In this document: positions 11,273 through 22,159 of the stretch, piece by piece
Layout: each line of letters starts with the position of its first letter
How positions within the stretch are numbered: the first letter of the stretch is position 1
Assembly: GCA_036674765.1 (NCBI GenBank)
Contig: JARVKI010000104.1
Coordinates: forward strand, 1-64,000
DNA: 64,000 bases
Reading direction: 5' to 3'
Source: Seiridium cupressi
Taxonomy: Eukaryota > Ascomycota > Sordariomycetes > Amphisphaeriales > Sporocadaceae
Program-made: the position numbers and the translations under genes
The notes under the pieces: generated by a model
What the model was told of the DNA's origin: nothing
The model's database searches: none
What the model saw: the letters and a program-made list of their open reading frames with translations, nothing else

Positions 11273-12867
11273 ATGCCGTTAATGCACGGAAATGCCAATA
11301 TCGCTGACAAAGTAGTCTTACCTTGGCTAGAAGGGATCGAGTTCGAGCGCGAGCACAACGACCACCTCGATCCCAACAAGTACGACGAAACTGGCGATAA
11401 CACCTACTGCTGGCGCGATATAATGCCTTCGAGTCCAAGCAAACGGTCACGTTATGAAGACGATACAGAAGGGGAGACGGCGACACCGCGTGCAGACCCC
11501 AGGCCCTTACTAGAACCAGTGCCTTTCAGACTTGCGACGACCACAACAATAACAACTCAAGACGACAGACCTACCAAGTGGAGCGACGACACATTTAGTC
11601 TACACCAACAACAGAATCAGAGGAGGACCAACAGTTCAGTATATGAGAAGACTCCGAGCTTGACCAGCGCTGGACTGTCGCAATCATCCCGTAACAACGT
11701 ATCGCGACGGTCTCGGAGTCCCGTTAAGAAAGTTGCCGACCTCCGCCTACTGAATAAGCCTATCGAATATCGTGCTATGGTGGATAAGGACCTTCTCCCC
11801 GACGAGTTGCAACATCTGCTCGAGGTGATATACAGTCATGAATACGATCGAGCCATCTTCCCTCACATTATCAAGGACGAAATTGTCGCCTGCCTTAGTG
11901 GGCGATCGCCACCACCGGACCATACATTTTACTACAGCGGAGAGAAAAGTACAGACAAAACTCGAGCCCGCCTACGACGACTACGTGATATCATTCAAGC
12001 CTCGTTGGAGAGTGCACACTGGGCCCGGTCTGAACCTGCATGGAACCTCCTGGTCCACTGGCCCATATTGCAGGAGGCCCTCTCGGACATCCCAGATATC
12101 GAGCCCGAGCTCATGTGAGTCAGGGGTGGCACATAATGTGGTTTAGTCCTTGAGTATACGCTGATCGAAAATAGTACGACAGCCCAGATCTTGCCATCGT
12201 TCCTGCCCGATATGCCCGACCTGACAACTACCTCGCAAGCAAGGCTTGTTGACTTCGCTTTACTCTACCGCCCGTCGGATTCCAGCCCCGACCACGACCT
12301 TTTGAGAAATCTGCTCCGATCTCTCCAATCAAGCACCGCCACGCTCAACCAGTCCGATTACGGGCCATTGCGCCATTTCCCAGCACCTGTTGCCATCGAG
12401 ACCAAGACCGCCAGTGGTGATGTCGAAGAGGCCAAGGTTCAGCTTGGAGTGTGGATTGGCGCCTGGTACAAAAGGATGAAGAATTTGTGCCCAGCTTCTG
12501 CAACGCAAAGGCTATTTGGCATCCCTTTATTACTAGTCGATGGGCACCGTTGGTCGTTGTATGTTGCACAAGACAGTGATTCAGAAATAGTAGGTGTCAT
12601 CTTCTTGAGACTCGGCGCTTTCTACGACACCTCGCTGTTTATCTTTGCCGAAATCTCCATATATAAGGCTTTGCTTTCTGGGAACAATCGCTGACAATTT
12701 GTGTCGTAATACAGAGCATTTACGGCCCCGAGGAAATCGGGAGTTCGCATACTATTCCTGGGATCTATAAGCTATTGGCCAGTCTTGAAGCCATAGCACG
12801 ATGGATCTTACACCACTTCTGGCCTTGGTTTAAGCAGACATTATGTTCCGACATGAACATATTATGA
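11273..12867 (+). CDS. PD-(D/E)XK nuclease-like protein, copy 2
   Basis: Three exons, 11,273-12,114, 12,175-12,589 and 12,715-12,867, give 469 residues. Intron 1 is GTGAGT...CTGAT...TAG (60 bp) and intron 2 is GTAGGT...CTGAC...CAG (125 bp); all phases agree. The N-terminus is short and acidic, then comes a low-complexity basic part (SPSKRSR, about residues 58-150), then the family block beginning SPVKKVADLRLLNKP. The nuclease-like core carries LVDFALLY (Asp about 307), VAIETK (Glu 356, Lys 358), VQLGVWIGAWYKRM, IPLLLVDGHRWSLYV and the C-terminal block SIYGPEEIG...LASLEAIARWI. D and E-x-K are the catalytic signature of the fold; activity of this fungal family is, to my knowledge, unproven. The start could lie upstream, since the frame is open back to 11,039. 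It is a tandem paralogue of 8,507-9,968 and looks intact. Confidence 0.75.
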
Positions 12868-13534
12868 GCACGACAGAGTTCAACTGTAGAACCAGCATTT
12901 CCGTCCATAATGCTAGTTAATAGTTCGGATATAGCTGCGTGGCATTGTTCGATAACACAACTCTTTCTCCGGCTTGTTTTCTACCTTTCGTAGAATGATT
13001 ATTATAGAGCGCGTAACAGTGCTAACACGCGAGGTTGTGCTAAGACCGCCCCTTTCGTGTTGGCTGCTTTTAGACTATAATAACTATAAGGATGATGAGC
13101 CTACATCCGTGACAGCTGGTACCCACTGCAGCACTTTGCAAACAGCACATTTTCACAAACGACACTGGAGCTGCCGAGGCGACTGTCGCCAACTGTTTCA
13201 GCAACCTTTCGTCGAAAAAGAATGCCGTAAAATATATGTTTGCGACACATCGTAAAGTAATGGCTGATGCTAGGCTATTTGTACCAGGAATACCACTATC
13301 GGCGGCATTAACTGGACATTACTCGGTGACTGACAAGCAACAACATACCTTCGGACGTAGCACCTAAATTTCTAGGTCGAGCAGCATATATGTCTGGACA
13401 TTGGTAGCCTTGGCGAAAATGGTTTGTCCCAGCCCTCTAATGGAGCACCGACTCACGTAAAAACTGCCTCTGCGACAGATCTTCCCCAACCCCACTACCG
13501 CAACGACTAGCCAGGACGCTAAGGTGTGGTAAGC
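12868..13534. other. spacer without clear gene
   Basis: Mixed composition. A frame open between about 13,110 and 13,365 has no domain I recognise. Nothing else is supported. Confidence 0.5.
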
Positions 13535-14287
13535 ATGCTTCCCATCGTCGGATTACCCAAAGTCAACTCCACTGACGGACGTGAATACCACAGCATCATC
13601 GCGTTCCATGGCCTGAATGCTCGAAGCAAGAAGGATGCCGAGCGCGCGTGGAACACCTGGCGGACGCCGGCGGGTGATACGGGACGATCATGGCTGCGCG
13701 ACGACCTGCCGAACACCGTCCCAGAGTTCCACATGTTTCTATATGAATATGACGCAACGGCTGTCCACGGCAAGGACCGGGACACATTTATCGGCAAGGC
13801 GAGCAAACTGCTCGAGGCGATCCGGATCAAGAGATATGCTGCTGAACGCTAACGGATCATCTTGCTTGGCCATAGCATTGGTGGATCGCTGATCAAGCAG
13901 GCATTGATCAACGCACATAACAATCCCAAGTACGGGTAGATCAAAAGTGCCACGAAAAGTCTGGTGTTCTTCGCAACACCGCATTATGGCGGAGATTAGA
14001 AGTTGGTCAGCCTTGGTAGTGTGGCGGCAAAGATGGCAAGGACGGCAGCATTTCAGAAAGGCGAATATGGGGTAGAGATGCTGAAGAGCAACAGCACGTT
14101 CTCAGACATTATGCGGGAGCACTGGCGGTATCGATTACTGGAATACGACATCGTGTCGTTTTGGGGAAGCCAGGACAATGTGAGTGGTCTTTGTGGACGC
14201 ACGTATACCGTAGGGTTTACGGTGTTAATCAGTCCAAAGAATATATTCACATCAGAGAACAGATCCGATGTGGAGGCTTTGGATTGA
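13535..14287 (+). pseudogene. lipase-like alpha/beta-hydrolase domain (NLR type), broken by stops
   Basis: One reading frame gives the N-terminal serine-hydrolase domain often fused to NACHT/NB-ARC proteins in fungi: SIIAFHGLNARSKKDAE, WLRDDLPNTVPEFHMFLYEYD, the nucleophile elbow ILLGHSIGGSLIKQALI (G-x-S-x-G), SLVFFATPHYGGD, then LEYDIVSFWGSQDN. It is interrupted at 13,850 (TAA, before the GHSIGG block), 13,937 (TAG, after NNPKYG) and 13,997 (TAG, after HYGGD). All three are explained by CpA to TpA changes of CAA, CAG and TGG codons. No NACHT or repeat domain follows, so this is the remnant of a longer gene. The first ATG in frame is at 13,535. Confidence 0.75.
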
Positions 14288-14490
14288 TCTTGTCAACTCC
14301 AATGACGAAAGCCGTATGAAGACTTTGCGCTAGCAACATTCAATGACGTTTCTTGCCCATGACCAGTAAGTCGATCGGTTGGAACCGAAAAAAAAAAGCT
14401 TTGACCTAGTCTTCGGCCCTGGCAACATCGAACACGCCACGCTAGTCCGCAAGCTCCTCCTTACGCCCGTAGTAGATCGGGTAAATGACG

Positions 14491-14943
14491 TCAAATGCAC
14501 CGAACTACAGTAAGGCAGGGAGAGACCTTATCGGCACCACGGAACTCGATCTGAAGGCCGTGTCATAAGTCGTTCTCCTTAAGGAAAACACCTTGATCAC
14601 CAGCTTCGAGGTCCGGCTCGCGGCTGTAGAATAGCATCAATAGGGTGCCATTTCTGGGACTACGCGCATCTACAACTCCGATGATATCATGCTCGATAAC
14701 GTTATTTTGCCCTTGCCTCTCTGTCGCTGACACTTGGTAGTCCTGCTCTGAGGCACTGATAAAGAATGCCGCAAAAGCCTCGTCTTTTCCTAACGCTCGT
14801 TTGAACCCTTGCGCATCATCGCGCAGACTGGCAAGCTATTCTGTCAAACTAAACAAAACATCATGCGCTCCGCGAAGCTTCACGTGTATAACTTTGTTGA
14901 TAAACTGTATCGTATCGGATCAGCCATAAAAGATCGGCTTCCA
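14491..14943 (-). pseudogene. unidentified reverse-strand pseudogene
   Basis: A single minus-strand frame of 151 codons reads as protein-like sequence: WKPIFYG, SDTIQFINKVIHVKLRGAH, LASLRDDAQGFKRALGKDE, AFAAFFISASEQDYQ, NNVIEHDIIGVVDARSPRNG, TLLMLFYSREPDLEAGDQG. It is broken by stops at 14,920-14,922 (TGA), 14,836-14,838 (TAG) and 14,563-14,565 (TGA). I do not recognise the family. The consistent frame and plausible composition argue for a decayed gene and not chance. It is convergent with the lipase-like pseudogene. Confidence 0.45.
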
Positions 14944-15515
14944 TAGATGGACAGCTTCAGCTCTCCGGCTTAGCCTCTTTGGCTGTCCAAAATAGTAATG
15001 GGCAGTCAACAAAAGTTTAGTTTTATGCGACTCTATAAATAAATTTCGGTAATTACATCTTATGAATAAATAATAAGCTTCCGCTTTATAAAATAGCTAG
15101 GAATTTAAATTAGCTTTAAATTCTTTATTAATTCGACCGTTTAGTGCAGAAAAGCCCTTACCTTTGTTTAGACCGTGACAGTGCTGCATGTGTAGGCTTT
15201 ACGGTGCCGACAAGAGACCATCGAGTAATATGTACACTTACCTAAAGTCCGACCTTATAGACTCTGTCGCTCAACTGTTTCTAGACTATTCAATATCTCT
15301 ATAAGGAACAATAAAGTTATAGCAAATAAATTAGTCCATTGGTGGCTTGATTCAAAGGTGCAACAAGGCGAAGTCATATCCGCTATTCTATATCCGGACA
15401 ACCAAGTTACGCTCCTTTTTAACAATGGGCTATACCTAAAATTCACGCGTGCAAGGCCTGTACGCATGATGGTTGCCTCTCTGCATACATGATTTGGCGT
15501 GTTACCTAAAAGGAT
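14944..15515. other. spacer with short AT-rich patch
   Basis: Around 15,030-15,140 the sequence is strongly AT-rich and resembles a small RIP-mutated repeat fragment. No gene is visible. Confidence 0.5.
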
Positions 15516-16867
15516 ATGGATGCAGACGTGCCACGACTAAGCGAAATTCTGAGGCAGGCTTTCCACCGAGATAGGCGATATATGTTTGTGCGGAATGTCG
15601 GCACTGGAGCCCAGGGTGTCTGCTTCAAGCTGGACCGCCTTAACCCGATGCCAGGAGACCGCCGCAGCATTGCTTTGAAAGTGATAGGGGATGGGCTGCC
15701 CGTGCCGGGTGCGGACTCGGGCTCAGGCAGCTTACAATCGGCCGGTGTATGGGCTGACGTAGAGCTTGAGGCGCTTGAGGTATGTCGGCGGCCAGTAATC
15801 ACCTCCCGACTTTTGGTTTCATGCTGATAGGCCTGCAGTTGATGCGAGGGAAGTCACACGTCATTCAGATGATCGATATTTTGGACGACCCTTTGGATAA
15901 CGAATCCATCTTTGCCCGTGGCGGCATATTATGGGCATATATGGAATGGCTTCCTAACGGGACTTTAGGAGCTTTTAAGATCGCGGCAAATAGAACAAGA
16001 CGATCGTTACCAAATCGCTTGATCTGGAGAATATTTTTATGTCGTAAGCATTCCCCCCCCCCCGTTTCACGTGGTGTCTAGATATTCCCTCCATCTCGTC
16101 GCAAGGTTGATCAAGGTTCAATCAGTTGTCCGTGGCGTTGTAGCCTGTGCTTGGCCAGACGCATATCCAGCTGGAATCTCTGGATTAGAAGTACCACAAC
16201 CTGTGTTTTCGAACAGGGTCCTCCAGAATGTGGATATGCATGATTTCAATTGTGAGTCTATTCGAAAAGATATGGTAGATAGTTGGTATCAGACGCTCAC
16301 TTTTGTAGATATGTTTGACGCATTTTCTCCCACTCCAGTTCTGGAGCACGACCTTGCACCCCCTGTCAAAATGATTGATCTCGGAATCACTGAAATAAAA
16401 AACGCTGCGAGGTAGGTCCCACCCGTATGGGCCTCCGGAAAACGTCAAAAAGCACCATCAGACTAACGTTCCCATCGCAGCGAGGACGAATGGAGAGAAC
16501 ATATAGAACCCATGATTCGCGACATAAAAGAAGTGAATTTTCTTCTTGTTATTACCCGCAGCAATGGTCGGCACTAATAGCATAATAGCCCCTGCTTAAT
16601 CTTGCAATAATCAAGCGTGGCGGTACAATAAACAACGCAACACTAGATCCAGACATAAGGCGCATACTTTCGGATGATGACCTTCATTTGCGAGACATAT
16701 ACAATCTGACGTTGCAGGCTGTTCAACAACGGGATCAGTTATGGTATGCCCAGAATATGAATATCACCGACAACTCCGAAAGCGACGATTGGATAGGGAT
16801 GCTGGTGCAGAATTGTATTTTGATAGCTCATCCAGGTGGTGATCAACCAGGCATCGCTTTAGGCTTC
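15516..16867 (+). pseudogene. protein-kinase-like gene, decayed
   Basis: Exon 1 (15,516-15,779) carries a glycine-rich loop (VRNVGTGAQGVC) and the lysine strand SIALKVIGDG. Intron 1 is 15,780-15,838 (GTATGT...CAG, phase 0). Exon 2 continues QMIDIL, then ILWAYMEWLPNGTLGAF, the hinge region. A later exon ends with VKMIDLGITEIKNAA, where DLG stands in the DFG place. The intron at 16,412-16,480 (GTAGGT...CAG) joins it in phase to SEDEWREHIEPM. Between these, around 16,040-16,080 next to an 11-base C run (16,053-16,063), no splice restores the frame, the catalytic HRD/HGD loop is not found, and the frame stops at about 16,577. A 3' piece (16,688-16,867) is open but detached. Introns preserved in a broken gene indicate recent decay. 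Confidence 0.6.
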
Positions 16868-17207
16868 TAGCATAAATCCTACAGAACATAGATTACCCAG
16901 GGAAGATTATTTGCCTCATGGCAGTCGGGTTAATACCCCGTACCATCTGTTCGATGAAAAATACGGTGTTAGGAGTTTTGATGCTTCAAACGTAGCTACT
17001 CGCGGGGTGGCCTACGATTGGTGCTCGACATGGAATAATTTTTGTAGCAGAAACCACCATTGGCAGTCAATATCTGGGGAGCTGTTGGAAGCTAGAGTAT
17101 ATTTCTGAAATTATACGCGCACGGCTTTGTCAATAGACGAGTTCATTGAATTGAACGCGCTCTTCCTATACATCACCCGCTTAATCCCAACTCCTCTAGC
17201 CATGGAC
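16868..17207. other. short spacer
   Basis: The frame at 16,911-17,108 shows no recognisable domain. Nothing is supported. Confidence 0.5.
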
Positions 17208-17879
17208 TCATTTGGTTGCCTCCGAGTTAGTCACATGCCACATTTGCATGCCCTTCATGCCAGGCAAGCCTCTCACGAGCGGGATGGTCCTCGCAAAGCC
17301 TTCCGTCCCCCGATACGCCATATGCGAGTCCACGCTATCCCAGCCCATAATGAATAGCAGTGCACGGCACTTCTCCTCCTTGAACTCCAGGTCCTCGAGC
17401 ACGAACCCGTGCGCAGTCTCCCCACTGTACCCCTTTGGCTTCAGCGACGTAGTCTCGTCGAGGAACTGCTGCACCTGAGCCAGGACTTCCTGCTGCTGCA
17501 CCATGTCAATGTCGGTGGGGAAGTAGGCATGCATCACCTCAGCAACGGCGGTCTTGCCGCGGCCCCCATCATTGTTGAGTACCGTGGGTGGGAATGGCAC
17601 CAGGGGCACATGATAGATGGCTGGGGTGGTCTTGATGAGCTGCCCTACATCCTCCAGGAAGGAACCGTAGGCATCACTCCGCATGAACGCCTCGTGGGCC
17701 GAGAGGTCTTCCCAGTCGATGAAGAAGACGACCTGCTCCGGATCCTCGTGCTTGGTGGAGTGGCGCACGCGCAGAGAGCCCGGCTGCTGGATGACCAAGG
17801 ATTCGATCTTCTGGGCAGCTGTGGCCGGGCTCACGCCTGACTTGAGGTGGAGAGATGCGATTTCTGTCACGGCCGACAT
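17208..17879 (-). CDS. ABM-fold (dimeric alpha-beta barrel) protein
   Basis: An intronless frame of 223 residues starts at the ATG at 17,877-17,879 (MSAVTEIASLHLKSG). The frame is open further upstream, but this ATG begins the first beta strand. It looks like a fungal protein with two antibiotic-biosynthesis-monooxygenase-type (stress-responsive A/B barrel) repeats: repeat 1 contains DPEQVVFFIDWEDLSAHEAF near residues 50-70 and repeat 2 contains CRALLFIMGWDSVDSHMAY near 180-200. Each shows the strand followed by the W-x-S/D-x-x-x-H helix typical of the fold. There is no signal peptide or membrane segment. Substrate unknown. The frame is clean in contrast to the decayed genes to its left. Confidence 0.75.
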   Translation of the reverse strand: MSAVTEIASLHLKSGVSPATAAQKIESLVIQQPGSLRVRHSTKHEDPEQVVFFIDWEDLSAHEAFMRSDAYGSFLEDVGQLIKTTPAIYHVPLVPFPPTVLNNDGGRGKTAVAEVMHAYFPTDIDMVQQQEVLAQVQQFLDETTSLKPKGYSGETAHGFVLEDLEFKEEKCRALLFIMGWDSVDSHMAYRGTEGFARTIPLVRGLPGMKGMQMWHVTNSEATK

Positions 17880-18362
17880 GGTGGGGGAGTATGCAATGAC
17901 TGCCTGTCTGATGGAAGGAATAGGATCCTCGAGCCAACTACAAATAAGGATTGTCACACTCTATAATCAAAACGTTGCTCATGGGTGCTCTAGCCGTTGG
18001 CTGCGCCTTTGAGTATCCAATTGCAGGGCGAATTCCGCCCGATTTACCAAAGCATGGCGAAGGCAACGTCACCGACCAACAATTGTGCCCCGCTCCGCCC
18101 GCACATTGCCGCTGCCAGATTGACCGCAGCCGACACCACCATCTTCAATGCGACGGCTCCAAGATATCGCTTGGGTGGGATAAACTCGAGCACAACGTAC
18201 ATCTATGCTAGAACAAGTGCAACATAAAATCTTTGGGCGAGGACTTGAGAAATAATTGGTTGATGGATTTGCCAGCTCCGCCAGAACTTTTCATTCCAAT
18301 TTGATGGGTTTAGCAAAGCCCTAACTTAACTACCTTAACTAATGTAGTGCTAGCAAACGCGC
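17880..18362. other. spacer
   Basis: Probable promoter of the ABM gene plus the 3' side of the phosphatase. No gene is seen. Confidence 0.5.
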
Positions 18363-19909
18363 TCAGGTCAAGCGCCCTGACTTTTGGGGGTCGAAAAAGA
18401 TGACCTGTACCGTGATATCATCCCTCGCATACCTCGAGAATGGGGGCCCAACCGCCAAATTCGCCGATACCATGTCCTGAAAGCTCCCTCCAAGAGCATT
18501 TCTTACTAGGTGGACTGCTGCATTGTTTCTCATATATGTCGTGCGCTCCTCCGTAAACAGGAAGCCAGGCTCACGTTGGCGGTGCTTCTCAATCTGAAAA
18601 GGGCCATGCTGTGATTGAGACACCGAGGAAGTAATTGTATTCTTCTGGTTCTCGCGCTGCTGGCCGTCTGTGGTGCGTGAAGCGAGCCACCCGCTGATCA
18701 GAGTCACAGCTTGCTCATTCGATACGCGGTCCCAGAACCCGTCACTCGCCATGATGAGGAACGATGGCCGTGCATCGTCCAATTTCGTTGTGGTAACGAC
18801 GGGCTCAGCCGTAAGGTAGGGCGGTGTCTTGACAGCGTACTTCTCGGGTGACAGCGGGTTAAACCCATCAAACTTCTTCTTCACCTCTGCCTGGAAGTCG
18901 AGGTTCCATTTCCACCGTCCATCCCCAAAGCCGCGCGAAACCATGATTCCGAGGACACGGCCAGCTTTGGTGATTTCGCTTTCCCCCGGATGCTCGGCAT
19001 GGATCCTTGCTATCTCGTCTTCATTGCTGCCGGTCTGGTCCACGGAGAGTGCGGTCGCAGCCCACTTTCCAGCTGCATCCTGCTGGCCGAGCACGGCTCT
19101 CGAGTCGCCTACACAAGCTACTCTGAGCATCCATGACTTTGGATCCAGCAAAGACAGGAGGGCGCATGAACCAGTGTAGGCCGGCATTAGCTTTGCAACC
19201 TGCTCGTGGTAAGGGGCGTCACTTCTAACTGCCGCCACAGCACCTTGCAAAAGAGCATCGTCTAGTGAGACGAAGGCCTTCCTGACCGTAGTCTCCACTG
19301 CCTCATCTGAGCTCTGGCCCGATAACCGACTCAGCGGGTCCTGCACGGAATGCAACAACTCTTTTGTCAATAGCGCTGCCGTGTGCGATCCCGCATGGCC
19401 ATCGAAAACTGCCCATGCATGCCATGGCTCTTCCAACAAGCCATTCTTCGAGCTAAGCTGCCCGTGGACAAAGTGGTCCTCACATGGACTGTTGGAGTCT
19501 ATCCTTGTCACATGTTAGGCTGCGACTGGACTGGAACCATCAGAAAATATGCTTGCTTCAGAAGTAAGACGTTCGGTGATCGGGTCCTTAGTTCCGCCGC
19601 AGATTTCGTAATGGCGCCCTTCGTGTCAGGCGTAGTCTGGGCTCCCGTTCTGGGCCCGGAGAACAACAATACACCGCCAGTCAAACCGATGCTAAAGGTG
19701 ATACTGTAATAGAGCCAATTAGGTCTTGGGTTGCTGGGGGAGCTTGCATTCGGGGCGCTGCTGTAGAGCCTCGACGATTTTGCTGAATTTGTGGTTCTCG
19801 ACCTCGCAGACGCTAGCGCGCCCGTGGTGCTGCTGAAAGCCAGTGATGACCTAACCCGCGTATGGAAGACGCGTGCCTGTGTCGGCAACCGCCGCGTCAG
19901 TCTATTCAT
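18363..19909 (-). CDS. mitochondrial PP2C-type protein phosphatase, apparent frameshift
   Basis: PPM/PP2C metal-dependent serine/threonine phosphatase. The catalytic part (18,363-19,511) has the family blocks in order: SNSPCEDHFVHG, AWAVFDGHAG (metal-binding DGH), LRVACVGDSRAVLG, FLIMASDGFWD and RDDITVQVIFF. The 5' part (19,508-19,909) encodes an Arg/Ser-rich mitochondrial presequence (MNRLTRRLPTQARVFHTRV) and one membrane segment (WLYYSITFSIGLTGGVLLF). The two frames overlap at 19,508-19,511: the first ends ...SQPNM-stop while the catalytic frame needs the codons for VTRIDSN at the same place. No GT-AG intron fits, so a small indel of two extra or one missing base, or a sequencing error, is likely. 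PDP/Ptc-type mitochondrial phosphatases have this layout. If the shift is real the gene is broken just before its catalytic domain. Confidence 0.8.
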
Positions 19910-22159
19910 GATTGTCGAGAGAATATGCTAGAATCTGTTTCCGGGAAACGCCCTGAGAATGAGGATGTATGCGTTCTCGTGAGGATGCAGGTTGATAGGC
20001 GAAAATGTTTACATATATCAAGTGTGAAAGCGCTGGAGGACTGGACCACGCTTTACTTGAGACTGGGCTCGCGCGGGCAAGGATACAAAACCCCCGGCTG
20101 TTTACTCTTGGTAAACACGATCGTTTGAACAGAAATCAACGTTATCCTACTGGGAGCAAGGAAGCCATTGTAATTTTATTTCCAGAAGCACCCTGGCTCA
20201 CCATCGCGTGATGGACTGCCGGTCCCAGTATCGAGGAACTTCTGACAGCGCTAAGTTGCCCTTCTGGTGGATCAACCACCAAGAGACCCCGCAACAATCA
20301 CCAACCACTTCACCGGTTGGATTAGTCCAGCTGTTGCTGTCACATCGTGGACGTTCTCATCCTGAAACTGTTCGCAGTCTCGATGAATGGTACCATATTG
20401 GTGGTATGCGTCCTGTCCACAGCGAATTTTGGGCAATGTCACTACTGTCAGCGACTTCAGAAAAGACGTGCCTTCATTATACTTAGCTTTGAGTGTACGA
20501 CTGAAAACAACCATCGGGTCAAAACCTTGTCAGAAATTTTCAATTCCATGAGCAATTCGACGTGAACAAGCTTTACACATTTAGTAATCATCGAGTACTA
20601 GATGTTTTGCTACCTGAACAGGATGTTAACATCAGCTACCTCGTGGTACATGAAGTAATAACAAACTGACCACTAACTACCTAGGTATAAGAAACCACGC
20701 CATACTTATAATCTAGATAAGTATAACACAAAATGTCAGAAATCGATTGACCGGACCAAAGGAACGGGAAGAAGAGTCAACTTGGCTAAATGACTAATCG
20801 ATAGTTATTTCGGAGTTTTCCCCAATTATAAAACTTGGATTCATAATTTAATTTAGTCTATCATTTAAAAATATGGGCGTCTACGACTGTATCCCTAAAC
20901 TTACTATTGTAAAGGTTTTTTTTTTTTCCGGCTGGCTTATCTGTCCAAGCCTTACTCTCTATATTACAATAAAAATGGGAATTTCCGACGCCAAAAATAA
21001 ACTATTACCACGCCTATGCAAAATTAATGGTATCTTGAAGTTCTTAGCTATATAGGTAGTAATTCCCTCTGAATGTCGTGCAATGCCGTCGCGATCACCC
21101 CGGTTATTGAAGCTATGAATCTCATGCCGATGGTCACTTTGGAGAGCACCTTCCAAATGTGCTTTCCGATAGAGTATTGCAGGCAGTAGATTTTGTTCAG
21201 CCTGCAGCGGGATTTCTGGTTCGGCGCAATTATAATATCAATCAGAAGTGGCCGCCGGAAAGTGATATTGAATGGTAACCCTGTTATATCTTAAGGGAAG
21301 TTTTTTCCGGGTTCCGTGTGGTGAAGATTCAGGCATTTTAGAGGAGGTTTGATGTATCCGACCGGAAGAATTTATGGGTTTCAATGAATATTGAGCGACG
21401 GTGAGACATATACTCCACAAGCAGCCTCTTCGGCGATGTGCTAAAGTTCTTCATTGAGTGATCTTTGAGGTCTCCATCACCGAGATCGTTACCATCGGCT
21501 GCGCCATAGCGTCCGTCGAAAGGCAAGTCTTGCCCTCTGTCTCGCAGATATAGGCCAGATTGTCGATAATCTATCACAAAATATCATGACAATTCTTGCC
21601 TGATAAAAGGACGCAACCAGACTGCATCTTCCTCCTCCATCGTAAAGAGGCACGCGAACCGATTCACCGCGACCTTTTAATAATGTTGACATCGAGTGTG
21701 TCCTTGAGGCTCTACGTGGTTATCTTACGAGGATGTAGAATCATGTAGACGGAGGCGTACGTTCTAAGACTGATTCGCAATTTCGAAATTCTCGCTTTAA
21801 GAACCAGCCTTGCTGTCACGGGCCGAGGGTGAGGTTTCATGTACAATGTTCTGTCTAGGATAACTGCATGTGTCTTAACCTAACGAGAACAGCGCCAAAA
21901 TCTTCTGACACCACGTGAGGTACTGCACCAACGTATTGAGGTTCGTAATTACAGGATTTCCTTCAGCTTTATTCGCGTCCAGCTCGGTCAGAGACAGTCC
22001 AGACATATGACTACATAAAACTGAGCGAACCTGGAGAACAAGCTTAGAATCGTCGGTGTAGGTACGTTTCCTCTCAAGACGTCATCATGTCCTTATATTG
22101 GCCCTACGAAGCCCCTCAAACAGTCAGTCCTTCATAATGCTTCTTCCTCGAACACATAA
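19910..22159. other. long intergenic region
   Basis: About 2.2 kb with stretches of high AT (20,640-21,060), a T run near 20,914 and no coherent frame. It holds the promoter of the PP2C gene and the 3' flank of CHL1. No RNA gene was recognised. Confidence 0.55.

Noticed and set aside
17409..17840. 143-codon plus-strand frame
   Set aside because: It is the antisense shadow of the ABM gene.
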